A stretch of DNA of 64,000 bases, from assembly GCF_014650335.1 (NCBI RefSeq), contig NZ_BMUT01000010.1, forward strand, positions 124,001-188,000, given 5' to 3'. The number at the start of each line of letters is the position of its first letter. The first letter of the stretch is position 1. Under the pieces are notes generated by a model. The model was not told where the DNA came from. It made no database searches and was given only the letters and a program-made list of their open reading frames with translations. Of the stretch, positions 47,687-55,853 are shown piece after piece. The stretch comes from Streptomyces hiroshimensis (GTDB taxonomy: Bacteria; Actinomycetota; Actinomycetes; Streptomycetales; Streptomycetaceae). Made by a program: the position numbers and the translations under genes.

Positions 47687-48399
47687 CCGCCCTCCTCGAA
47701 GTCGACAACCTCCGCGTCGCCTACGGCAAGATCGAAGCCGTCAAAGGCATCTCGTTCACCGTCGAAGCAGGCCAAGTCGTCACCCTCATCGGCACCAACG
47801 GCGCCGGCAAAACCACCACCCTGCGCACCCTCTCCGGACTCCTCAAACCCCTCGACGGCACCATCCGCTTCGAAGGCCGACCACTCGCAGGCGTCCCCGC
47901 ACACCGCATCGTCGCCCTCGGCCTCGCCCACTCCCCCGAAGGCCGGCACATCTTCCCCCGCCTCACCATCGCCGAAAACCTCCAACTCGGAGCGTTCCTC
48001 CGCAAAGACGGCGAAGGCATCGCCAAGGACACCCAGCGCGTCTACGACCTCTTCCCCATCCTCGGCGAACGCGCCCGCCAAGCCGCCGGCACCCTCTCCG
48101 GCGGCGAACAACAGATGCTCGCCATGGGCCGCGCCCTGATGTCCCGCCCCAAGCTCCTCATGCTGGACGAGCCCTCCATGGGCCTCTCGCCGATCATGAT
48201 GCAGCGGATCATGGCCACGATCACCGAGCTCCGGGCCTCCGGCACGACCATCCTGCTCGTCGAGCAGAACGCCCGGGCCGCGCTCTCCCTGGCCGACCGC
48301 GGCCACGTCATGGAGATCGGAAAGATCGTCCTCTCCGGGACCGGGGCGGACCTCCTCCACGACGAGTCGGTGCGCAAGGCGTACCTGGGCGAGGACTGA
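47683..48399 (+). CDS. livF: Branched-chain amino acid ABC transporter ATPase LivF
   Basis: A 238-residue second ATPase of the Liv transporter. Walker A is GTNGAGKTTTLRTL, the signature TLSGGEQQMLAMGRALM, Walker B LLMLDEPSMGLSP, and the switch region LLVEQNARAAL. It is last in the operon, and a strong hairpin follows at once. Confidence 0.95.
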   Translation: MTALLEVDNLRVAYGKIEAVKGISFTVEAGQVVTLIGTNGAGKTTTLRTLSGLLKPLDGTIRFEGRPLAGVPAHRIVALGLAHSPEGRHIFPRLTIAENLQLGAFLRKDGEGIAKDTQRVYDLFPILGERARQAAGTLSGGEQQMLAMGRALMSRPKLLMLDEPSMGLSPIMMQRIMATITELRASGTTILLVEQNARAALSLADRGHVMEIGKIVLSGTGADLLHDESVRKAYLGED

Positions 48400-48434
48400 C
48401 GAGGGCCCGTGTCCGGTACGGACACGGGCCCTCG
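48400..48434. terminator. Bidirectional terminator between livF and the response regulator
   Basis: CGAGGGCCCGTGTCC pairs perfectly with GGACACGGGCCCTCG (15 bp) around the loop GGTAC. It lies directly after the livF stop and 22 bp beyond the stop of the convergent regulator gene. Confidence 0.85.
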
Positions 48435-48456
48435 CTCACGGGGAGGTACGGCGGGG

Positions 48457-49107
48457 CTACTGCCCCTTCGCCGCCTTCTTCTCCTCGGCGTCCTCGATGA
48501 CCGCCTCGGCGACCTGCTGCATCGACAGACGACGATCCATCGACGTCTTCTGAATCCAGCGGAAGGCGGCAGGCTCCGTCAGCCCGTACTGCGTCTGCAG
48601 GATGCTCTTCGCACGGTCGACCAGCTTGCGCGTCTCCAGCCGCTGGGAGAGATCCGCGACCTCCTTCTCCAGAGCCTTCAGCTCCGTGAACCGGGAGACG
48701 GCCATCTCGATGGCCGGGACGACGTCGCTCTTGCTGAACGGCTTCACCAGGTAGGCCATGGCCCCGGCGTCCCGGGCCCGCTCCACCAGCTCGCGCTGCG
48801 AGAACGCGGTGAGCATCAGCACGGGCGCGATCGAATCGCGGGCGATCTGCTCGGCGGCGGAGATGCCGTCGAGGACGGGCATCTTCACGTCGAGGATCAC
48901 CAGGTCGGGGCGGTGCTCCCGGGCCAGCGCGACCGCGGTCTCGCCGTCGCCCGCCTCGCCCACGACGGAGTAGCCCTCTTCCTCGAGCATCTCTTTGAGG
49001 TCGAGACGAATCAGGGCCTCGTCCTCGGCGATCACGACACGGGTGACATGCGGAGGGGTGTGCTGCGGCTCGTCGTCGACGGGCGGCGTGGGCTCGGCGG
49101 CGGTCAC
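48457..49107 (-). CDS. pdtaR: Response regulator with ANTAR RNA-binding output (PdtaR-like)
   Basis: A 216-residue protein. The receiver domain has the acidic pair AEDEALIRLD, the phospho-acceptor Asp in LVILDVKMPVLDG, the Thr in MLTAFSQ and the Lys in VKPFS. After a coiled linker (ELKALEKEVADLSQRLE) comes an ANTAR domain (RAKSILQTQYGLTEPAAFRWIQKTS) that binds paired RNA hairpins to stop early termination. The layout matches Mycobacterium PdtaR. The usual histidine kinase partner is not in the window. The start is GTG at 49107. Confidence 0.92.
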   Translation of the reverse strand: MTAAEPTPPVDDEPQHTPPHVTRVVIAEDEALIRLDLKEMLEEEGYSVVGEAGDGETAVALAREHRPDLVILDVKMPVLDGISAAEQIARDSIAPVLMLTAFSQRELVERARDAGAMAYLVKPFSKSDVVPAIEMAVSRFTELKALEKEVADLSQRLETRKLVDRAKSILQTQYGLTEPAAFRWIQKTSMDRRLSMQQVAEAVIEDAEEKKAAKGQ

Positions 49108-49153
49108 GGGTCTCCTCGTTCCAGGGCAAGGTGCGCTTCATGAGCCTACCTAG

Positions 49154-49183
49154 CTGACCCCCCTGACCGGCACCGGGTACACT
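49154..49183 (+). promoter_or_regulatory. Promoter of tRNA-Leu
   Basis: CTGACC (49154-49159), an 18-bp spacer, TACACT (49178-49183), ending 16 bp before the mature tRNA 5' end. It is a plausible HrdB-type promoter. Confidence 0.5.
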
Positions 49184-49199
49184 TCCGACGGGCCACCTC

Positions 49200-49282
49200 G
49201 CCGGGTTGGCGGAACGGCAGACGCTGATGTCTCAAACACATCTGCCCGAAAGGGCGTGCGGGTTCGAATCCCGCACCCGGCA
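49200..49282 (+). tRNA. tRNA-Leu (anticodon CAA)
   Basis: An 83-nt class II tRNA. The acceptor stem GCCGGGT pairs with ACCCGGC (49275-49281) and is followed by discriminator A. The anticodon loop is CTCAAAC, giving CAA for the rare UUG codon. The long variable arm is GCCCGAAAGGGC and the T-arm GCGGGTTCGAATCCCGC. CCA is not encoded. Confidence 0.95.
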
Positions 49283-49371
49283 CTCACATGTCCGATAAGC
49301 GGACGGTCACCTTCTCGTGAAGTCCGACCTTTTTCGCTCCGTGCAGCCGTTCCATCACGCACGGTTGTTCC

Positions 49372-50160
49372 ATGCAAATGCACGGCTACAAAACGCGCCA
49401 AAAGGCACTGGACCTCATCGCCTCCGGCACCACGAATGCAGAGGTCGCCCGACAGCTGGGCGTCCCCGCAGGCACAGTCAGCTATTGGCTGCATATGGAT
49501 CGGTCCAAGCGCGGGGAATGCCCGGGCCCCCACCGGCCGAAGTGCCCGCGATGCGACGGCAGCGAGCTGGACGAGGTCGCCTACTCGTACCTCCTGGGTC
49601 TCTACCTCGGCGACGGCCACATCAGCCAGCCTGCTCAGCACCGGGTTCCCAACCTCATGATCACTTGCGACGAAGGCTGGCCCGGGCTCATGGATGCTTG
49701 CGAGGCCGCCATGCAAGCCGTATTCCCCGACAACCGGGTGTGCCGGGTCAGGAGGACGGGCTGCCGCAACGTGAAGGTGTACTCCATGCACTTACCCTGC
49801 ATGTTCCCCCAGCACGGCCCAGGCAAGAAGCATGACCGGAAGATCGCTTTGGAGCCCTGGCAACAGGAGATCGTCGACGCCCACCCCTGGGAGTTCATCC
49901 GCGGCCTTCTCCACTCCGACGGCTGCCGCATCACCAACTGGACCATCCGCCGCGTCGCCGGAGAGCGCAAGCGGTACGAGTACACCCGCTACTTCTTCAC
50001 CAACAAGTCCGACGACATCCGGAAGCTCTACTCGGACACGCTCGACAAGGTCGGCATCGAGTGGAAGATGACCCGGCGGGGTGCGGACCCCTTCAACATC
50101 TCCGTCGCCCGACGTGATTCCGTCGCGCTCATGGACCTCATCATCGGCCCGAAGCACTGA
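49372..50160 (+). CDS. HTH-LAGLIDADG protein (homing endonuclease-like)
   Basis: A 262-residue protein. Residues about 18-45 are a helix-turn-helix (TTNAEVARQLGVPAGTVSYWL). A zinc-finger-like Cys set follows (GECPGPHRPKCPRCDG). Then come two LAGLIDADG-type helices, YLLGLYLGDGHIS and EFIRGLLHSDGCRI, each with its acidic residue, as in a single-chain homing endonuclease or in the WhiA fold. Base composition is slightly lower in GC than the flanks. It sits 90 bp after the tRNA-Leu gene. The start at ATG 49372 is uncertain (ATG 49378 possible); no ribosome site is seen. It could cut DNA or only bind it. Confidence 0.8.
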   Translation: MQMHGYKTRQKALDLIASGTTNAEVARQLGVPAGTVSYWLHMDRSKRGECPGPHRPKCPRCDGSELDEVAYSYLLGLYLGDGHISQPAQHRVPNLMITCDEGWPGLMDACEAAMQAVFPDNRVCRVRRTGCRNVKVYSMHLPCMFPQHGPGKKHDRKIALEPWQQEIVDAHPWEFIRGLLHSDGCRITNWTIRRVAGERKRYEYTRYFFTNKSDDIRKLYSDTLDKVGIEWKMTRRGADPFNISVARRDSVALMDLIIGPKH

Positions 50161-50170
50161 CGTGGTCGTC

Positions 50171-51592
50171 CTACTCCTCACCAATATGGTGCACGCGCAC
50201 CATATTCGTCGTGCCGGGCGTCGCCGGCGGCGAGCCCGCCGTGATGATCACCCGGTCCCCCCGCCGGCACCGCCCGATCCGCAGCAGGTACTCGTCCACC
50301 TGGTCGACCATCTCGTCCGTCGTCTGCACCATCGGCCCCAGGAACGTCTCCACGCCCCACGTCAGGCTCAGTTGGGCCGCCGTCGCCGCCTCCGGCGTGA
50401 AGGCCAGCAGCGGGATCGGGGAGCGGTACCGCGACAGCCTGCGGACCGTGTCGCCGGATTGGGTGAAGGCGACGAGGAACTTCGCTTCCAGGAAGTCGCC
50501 CATTTCGGCCGCGGCGCGGGCCACGGCGCCGCCCTGGGTGCGGGGCTTGCTCCGCTCGGTGAGCGGGGGCAGACCCTTGGCCAGGAGGTCCTCCTCCGCC
50601 GCGGCCACGATGCGGCCCATGGTCTTGACCGTCTCGACGGGGTACTTGCCCACGCTCGTCTCGCCGCTGAGCATCACCGCGTCCGTGCCGTCGATGACGG
50701 CGTTCGCGACGTCCGAGGCCTCGGCGCGGGTGGGGCGGGATGCGTCGATCATGGAGTCGAGCATCTGCGTCGCCACGATCACCGGCTTCGCATTGCGCTT
50801 CGCGAGCTTGATGGCCCGCTTCTGGACGATGGGGACGGTCTCCAGCGGCATTTCGACGCCGAGGTCGCCGCGGGCGACCATGATGCCGTCGAAGGCGGCG
50901 ACGATGCCGTCGAGGTTCTCGACGGCCTGCGGCTTCTCGATCTTGGCGATGACGGGGAGGCGGCGGCCCTCCTCGTCCATGACGCGGTGGACGTCGGCGA
51001 TGTCGTCCGCGCTGCGGACGAACGACAGGGCGATGATGTCGGCGCCGATGCCCAGGGCCCAGCGCAGGTCTTCGACGTCCTTGTCGGAGAGGGCGGGGAC
51101 GGAGACGGCGACGCCGGGGAGGTTGAGGCCCTTGTGGTCGGAGACCATGCCGCCTTCGATGACGATGGTCCGTACGCGCGGGCCGTCGACCTCGGTGACT
51201 TCGAGGGTGACGCGGCCGTCGTCCACGAGGATCCGCTCGCCCTTGCCGACATCGGCGGCGAGGCCGTCGTAGGTGGTGCCGCAGGTGTGGCGGTCGCCTT
51301 CGACGGGTTCGACGGTGATGGTGAATTCGTCGCCGCGTTCAAGGAGTACGGGGCCTTCGTGGAATCGGCCGAGGCGGATCTTCGGGCCTTGAAGGTCGGC
51401 GAGGATGCCGACGCTGCGGCCGGCTTCTTCGGCGGCCTTGCGTACGCGCTGGTAGCGGGCCTCGTGGTCGGCGTAGGTGCCGTGGCTGAGGTTGAAGCGG
51501 GCGACGTCCATGCCGGCGTCGACGAGTGCCTTGATCTGCTCGTACGAGTCGGTGGCGGGCCCGAGGGTGCAGACGATTTTTGCTCGGCGCAT
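50171..51592 (-). CDS. pyk: Pyruvate kinase
   Basis: A 473-residue glycolytic enzyme making pyruvate and ATP from phosphoenolpyruvate and ADP. The N-terminal RRAKIVCTLGPATDSYE, the active-site block VIAKIEKPQAVENLD with the catalytic Lys, and MVARGDLGVEMP are clear. The C-terminal regulatory domain ends TTNMVRVHHIGEE. The ATG at 51592 gives the full-length family start. It converges with the HTH-LAGLIDADG gene with a 10-bp gap. Confidence 0.97.
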   Translation of the reverse strand: MRRAKIVCTLGPATDSYEQIKALVDAGMDVARFNLSHGTYADHEARYQRVRKAAEEAGRSVGILADLQGPKIRLGRFHEGPVLLERGDEFTITVEPVEGDRHTCGTTYDGLAADVGKGERILVDDGRVTLEVTEVDGPRVRTIVIEGGMVSDHKGLNLPGVAVSVPALSDKDVEDLRWALGIGADIIALSFVRSADDIADVHRVMDEEGRRLPVIAKIEKPQAVENLDGIVAAFDGIMVARGDLGVEMPLETVPIVQKRAIKLAKRNAKPVIVATQMLDSMIDASRPTRAEASDVANAVIDGTDAVMLSGETSVGKYPVETVKTMGRIVAAAEEDLLAKGLPPLTERSKPRTQGGAVARAAAEMGDFLEAKFLVAFTQSGDTVRRLSRYRSPIPLLAFTPEAATAAQLSLTWGVETFLGPMVQTTDEMVDQVDEYLLRIGRCRRGDRVIITAGSPPATPGTTNMVRVHHIGEE

Positions 51593-51735
51593 GTCTCGAC
51601 CTTATGACCTACCAGTGGGTAGCGGATCCGTCGTCCGCGACAGCCCAACGGCCTTTGGGTAAAAGGTTTTTGACAACGAGTGAATGTGCGCGTGCGCGCT
51701 CCGATGAGCATCCTCGGGGCCCGTGCCGGGCTGTG

Positions 51736-52440
51736 TCAGAGCCGTGGCGGGCTCATCGTGAAGCGGGCGCTGACCTGGGCGTGGACGGTCTGCTGCTGGG
51801 GTTCGAGATCCAGTTCGGGTGCGGGGGCGGGGGCGGCGCCTGCGAAGCCGCCGCCGGCGCGGGGCCTGCGCATGCCGCCGGCGGGAGCTCCGTAGCCCGC
51901 TTGCTCGGCGCCGTCGTCGGCGAGTTCGAGGAGTGCCGTGATTTCGGCGCCGAGGGCGGCGGCGTATTCGCGTGCTCGTTGGACGGCTTCGTGGACGGCT
52001 CGGCGGCGGGCTTCGGCGTGGGCGGGTGAGTCGGGGCGCAGGGCCCACCAGGGGCCGGTGACGCGGGTGAGGGGGAGGTCGGCGATGCGTGTGGTGAGTT
52101 CGCCGAGGACGGTGAAGTCTTTGAGGGTGGCGGTGACGTAGATGCTGCCGTGGTAGGAGCGGACGCGTTCGTGGCGGCCTTTGTCGGCGAATTGCGGGGC
52201 GATGGTGACGAGGCCGGTGGCGATTTTTTCGACGGCGTCGCCGTAGGACTTGATGAGGTCGAGGGCTTGGGTGTTGCGGCGTGTGAGGTCTTGGAGGGTG
52301 GTGGCGCGGTCGGTGCCGCGTGCGGCGACGGCGATGCTGAGGCGGGCGATTTCGGGGTCGACTTGGAGGCGGGCTTCGCCGCGGACGGATACGCGGGGGG
52401 CTTCGGGGGTGCCGTAGGGCAGGGGTTCGGGTGCGGTCAT
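51736..52440 (-). CDS. SIMPL-domain (DUF541) protein
   Basis: A 234-residue protein with one SIMPL domain: VSVRGEARLQVDPEIARLSIAV at the start and a C-terminal strand VHAQVSARFTMSPP. Most DUF541 proteins are exported, but no signal peptide is seen here, so it is probably cytoplasmic. A Gly/Ala/Pro-rich insert (about 180-210) lies before the last strand. The function is unknown. The ATG at 52440 was taken as the start. Confidence 0.85.
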   Translation of the reverse strand: MTAPEPLPYGTPEAPRVSVRGEARLQVDPEIARLSIAVAARGTDRATTLQDLTRRNTQALDLIKSYGDAVEKIATGLVTIAPQFADKGRHERVRSYHGSIYVTATLKDFTVLGELTTRIADLPLTRVTGPWWALRPDSPAHAEARRRAVHEAVQRAREYAAALGAEITALLELADDGAEQAGYGAPAGGMRRPRAGGGFAGAAPAPAPELDLEPQQQTVHAQVSARFTMSPPRL

Positions 52441-52577
52441 GGGTTCAGTGTCGGCGGGGGCGGGGTGGTGGGGCTACCGGGTAGTCATCGGATCGCAACC
52501 TGGTGGGGGTTTTGCGGGGCTGGTGGGCCGGGTCAGAATCTACGCGCGTTGTCAGCATTGCTACTTGGGGAGAAGAA

Positions 52578-54395
52578 GTGCCGCTGAACCGGAGGAATTT
52601 TCTGGGGCGTACTGCCGCGACGGGTGCGGGGGTCGCGCTTGTGGGGGCGGTGGGTGCCGGGTCGGCCGAGGCGCAGGAGGTGGATGGGGGCCTTGTGGCC
52701 GGCGGCCGGGGGAAGCGGAAGTACTCGTTCACCGTGATGGGGACGACGGACCTGCATGGGAACGTCTTCAACTGGGATTACTTCACGGATGCCGAGTTCG
52801 ATGACAAGGCGCACAATGACGTGGGTCTGGCGAAGATTTCGACGCTGGTGAATCAGGTGCGTGCGGAGAAGGGGCGCCGCAATACTCTGCTGATCGATGC
52901 GGGTGACACGATCCAGGGTACTCAGTTGTCGTACTACTACGCCAAGGTGGATCCGATCACCAAGGCGCACGGCCCGGTGCATCCGATGGCGCAGGCGATG
53001 AATGCGATCGGGTATGACGCGGCGGCGCTCGGGAATCACGAGTTCAATTACGGCATCCCGGTGTTGCGGAAGTTCGAGGAGCAGTGTGACTTCCCGCTGC
53101 TGGGGGCGAATGCGCTGGATGCGAAGTCGTTGCGGCCTGCGTTCGCGCCTTATGTGATGAAGCGGGTGTGTACGCCTTTCGGGCGGGATGTGAAGGTGGC
53201 GATCCTTGGGTTGACGAATCCGGGTATCGCGATCTGGGACAAGGCGAATGTGCAGGGGAAGATGGTGTTCCCGGGTCTGGAGGAGCAGGCGGCGAAGTGG
53301 GTGCCGCGGTTGCGTTCGATGGGTGCGGATGTGGTGATCGTGTCGGCGCATTCGGGGTCGAGCGGGACGTCTTCGTACGGTGATCAGTTGCCGTATATCG
53401 AGAATGCGGCTGCGCTGGTGGCGGAGCAGGTGCCGGGGATCGACGCGATCCTGGTGGGTCATGCGCATACGGAGATCCCGGAGTACCGGGTGGTGAACAA
53501 GAAGACGGGCAAGCAGGTGGTGCTGTCGGAGCCGCTGAAGTGGGGTCAGCGGCTGACCCTCTTCGACTTCGGTCTGGTGTGGGAGCGGGGTCGCTGGCAG
53601 GTGGAGTCGGTGTCGGCGAAGGTGCTGAACTCGAACGCGGTGCCGGAGGACAAGAAGATCACTCGGTTGCTGCGCGATGAGCACGAGAAGGTCGTGGCGT
53701 ATGTGAATCAGGTGATCGGTACGTCGACGGCGGCGATGAGCGCCGGTGAGGCGGCGTACAAGGACACTCCGGTGATCGACTTCATCAATCATGTGCAGAA
53801 GGAGACGGTGAAGGCGGCGCTGGCCGGGACGGCTTATGCGGCGCTGCCGGTGTTGTCGCAGGCGTCGTGTTTCTCGCGGACGGCGGCGGTGCCGGCGGGG
53901 AAGGTGTCGATCCGGCAGGTGGCGGGTCTGTATCCGTTCGAGAATACTCTGGAGGCCCGGGTGCTGACGGGTGCGCAGTTGCGGGAGTATCTGGAGTTTT
54001 CGGCGCGCTATTTCGTGCGGACGCCTGCGGGGGTTCCGGTGGATCCGGCGAGGCTGACGAATGCGGAGAGTATTCCGGATTACAACTATGACGCGGTCAG
54101 CGGCCTCTCGTACGAGATCGACATCGCGAAGGCGCCGGGGTCGCGGATCGCGAAGCTGATGTTCGACGGGAAGCCGCTGGAGGACGCGGCGCAGTTTGTG
54201 CTGGCGGTGAACAATTACCGGGCGAGCGGCGGGGGGAATTTCCCGCATGTGGCGCGGGCGAAGCAGGTGTGGGCGAATTCGGAGGAGATTCGTAACACGA
54301 TCATTTCCTGGGTGAAGGCTCAGGGGACGATCGATGTGGCGAAGTTCGCCTCAGTGGACTGGAAGCTGACGCGGGATGGTGCGCCGGTCTTCTGA
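52578..54395 (+). CDS. Tat-exported 5'-nucleotidase/metallophosphoesterase
   Basis: A 605-residue enzyme of the UshA/5'-nucleotidase type that dephosphorylates nucleotides or cyclic nucleotides outside the cell. A twin-arginine signal (NRRNFLGRTAATGAGVALVG) ends about residue 33. The metallophosphatase domain has GTTDLHGN, DAGDTIQGTQ, ALGNHEFNYG and VGHAHTEIPEY, giving the metal ligands. The C-terminal nucleotide-binding domain has GLYPFENTLEARVLTG and NNYRASGGGNFP. The GTG at 52578 has GGGGAG upstream. Its last 45 bp overlap the convergent hydroxylase gene. Confidence 0.92.
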   Translation: MPLNRRNFLGRTAATGAGVALVGAVGAGSAEAQEVDGGLVAGGRGKRKYSFTVMGTTDLHGNVFNWDYFTDAEFDDKAHNDVGLAKISTLVNQVRAEKGRRNTLLIDAGDTIQGTQLSYYYAKVDPITKAHGPVHPMAQAMNAIGYDAAALGNHEFNYGIPVLRKFEEQCDFPLLGANALDAKSLRPAFAPYVMKRVCTPFGRDVKVAILGLTNPGIAIWDKANVQGKMVFPGLEEQAAKWVPRLRSMGADVVIVSAHSGSSGTSSYGDQLPYIENAAALVAEQVPGIDAILVGHAHTEIPEYRVVNKKTGKQVVLSEPLKWGQRLTLFDFGLVWERGRWQVESVSAKVLNSNAVPEDKKITRLLRDEHEKVVAYVNQVIGTSTAAMSAGEAAYKDTPVIDFINHVQKETVKAALAGTAYAALPVLSQASCFSRTAAVPAGKVSIRQVAGLYPFENTLEARVLTGAQLREYLEFSARYFVRTPAGVPVDPARLTNAESIPDYNYDAVSGLSYEIDIAKAPGSRIAKLMFDGKPLEDAAQFVLAVNNYRASGGGNFPHVARAKQVWANSEEIRNTIISWVKAQGTIDVAKFASVDWKLTRDGAPVF

Positions 54396-55853
54396 TGCGG
54401 TGGCGCGGGACCGTGGCTGGGGCCGCGGTTCCAGGCCGAAGGTGGTGAAGGCGGTCCGCTCCGGCAGGGGGTAGGCCGCCTTTTCCGTGATGGCGTTGAG
54501 GATGGTGGCGCTGCGCCAGGCGGCGAGGCCGAGGTCGGGGGTGCCGATGCCGTGGGTGTGGCGTTCGGCGTTCTGGACGTGGATGGCGCCGCGGACGAGG
54601 GGGTCGAGGACGAGGCGGTGGTTTTCGTCGATGCGGGGGCGTTCGCTGTGGTCGCGGCGGATGTAGGGGTCGAGGGCGGCGAGGAGGGTGTCGACGGGGC
54701 GTTCGCGGTAGCCGGTGGCGAGGATGACGGCGTCGGTGGTGACGCGGGAGCGGGTGCCTTGCTGGGCGTGTTCGAGGTGGAGTTCGACGCGGGTGGTGCC
54801 GACGCGGCCGGCGGTGCGGACGAAGACGCCGGGGGTGAGGACGGTGTCGGGCCAGCCGCCGTGGAGGCTGCGGCGGTAGAGCTCGTCGTGGATGTCGGCG
54901 AGGGTGTCGGCGGCGATGCCCTTGTGGAGTTGCCATTGCTGGGGCAGCAGTTGGTTGCGTACGGCTTCGGGGAGGGCGTGGAAGTAGCGGGTGTAGTCGG
55001 GGGTGAATTGTTCGAGGCCGAGTTTGCTGTATTCCATGGGGGCGAAGGCGGGGGTGCGGGCGAGCCAGTGGAGTTTTTCGCGGCCGGCGGGGCGGTTGCG
55101 GAGGAGGTCGAGGAAGACTTCGGCGCCTGATTGGCCGGAGCCGATGACGGTGATGTGTTCGGCGGCGAGGATGCGTTCGCGGTGGTCGAGGTAGTCGGCG
55201 GAGTGGATGACGGGGACGGCGGGGGCGTCGACCAGGGGGCGTAGGGGGTCGGGGACGTAGGGGGCGGTGCCGACGCCGAGGACGAGGTTGCGGGTGTAGG
55301 TGCGGCCGAGGGCTTCGGCTTCGCCGTCGGTGTCGAGCTGGGTGAAGTCGATTTCGAAGAGGTTGCGCTCGGGGTTCCAGCGGATGGCGTCGATCTGGTG
55401 GCCGAAGTGGAGGCCGGGGAGGGATTGGCTGACCCAGCGGCAGTAGGCGTCGTATTCGGCGCGCTGGATGTGGAAGCGCTCGGCGAAGTAGAAGGGGTAG
55501 AGGCGTTCTCGGGATTTGAGGTAGTTGAGGAAGCTCCAGGGGCTGGTGGGGTCGGCGAGGGTGACGAGGTCGGCGAGGAAGGGGACCTGGAGGGTGGTGC
55601 CGTCGATGAGCAGGCCGGCGTGCCAGCGGAAGGTGTGGTTCTGGTCGTAGCAGGCGGTGCGGAGGCCGGGGATGCCGTGGGCGAGGGCGGCGAGGGAGAG
55701 GTTGAAGGGGCCGATGCCGATGCCGGCGATGTCGAGGGGCTGGTCGGGGGTGGTCTGGGGGGAGGATGCCTCGGGGGCCGTCTCGGGCTTGGGGGGCGGC
55801 GGGGTGTCGGGGGTGTTCTGCGGGGGGTTCTTGGGGGGTGGCGGGGTCTTCAT
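54351..55853 (-). CDS. SidA/IucD-family amine N-hydroxylase (DesB-like)
   Basis: A 500-residue flavin N-monooxygenase acting on an amine such as lysine, cadaverine or ornithine. A Pro/Thr-rich tail (residues 1-45) precedes the FAD motif DIAGIGIGPFNLSLAALA. The NADPH motif ITVIGSGQSGAEVFLDLL and the ATGYRERPVD motif complete the fold. It overlaps the decarboxylase gene (ATGA at 55850-55853), so the pair should be made together. Hydroxamate siderophore synthesis is the likely purpose, yet no acyltransferase or IucA/IucC synthetase follows. The 3' end overlaps the opposite-strand nucleotidase gene by 45 bp. Confidence 0.87.
   Translation of the reverse strand: MKTPPPPKNPPQNTPDTPPPPKPETAPEASSPQTTPDQPLDIAGIGIGPFNLSLAALAHGIPGLRTACYDQNHTFRWHAGLLIDGTTLQVPFLADLVTLADPTSPWSFLNYLKSRERLYPFYFAERFHIQRAEYDAYCRWVSQSLPGLHFGHQIDAIRWNPERNLFEIDFTQLDTDGEAEALGRTYTRNLVLGVGTAPYVPDPLRPLVDAPAVPVIHSADYLDHRERILAAEHITVIGSGQSGAEVFLDLLRNRPAGREKLHWLARTPAFAPMEYSKLGLEQFTPDYTRYFHALPEAVRNQLLPQQWQLHKGIAADTLADIHDELYRRSLHGGWPDTVLTPGVFVRTAGRVGTTRVELHLEHAQQGTRSRVTTDAVILATGYRERPVDTLLAALDPYIRRDHSERPRIDENHRLVLDPLVRGAIHVQNAERHTHGIGTPDLGLAAWRSATILNAITEKAAYPLPERTAFTTFGLEPRPQPRSRATASEDRRTIPRQLPVH

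Noticed and set aside
49200..50160. Integrative element at the tRNA-Leu gene
   Set aside because: No integrase or excisionase, and no second copy of the tRNA 3' end was seen downstream.
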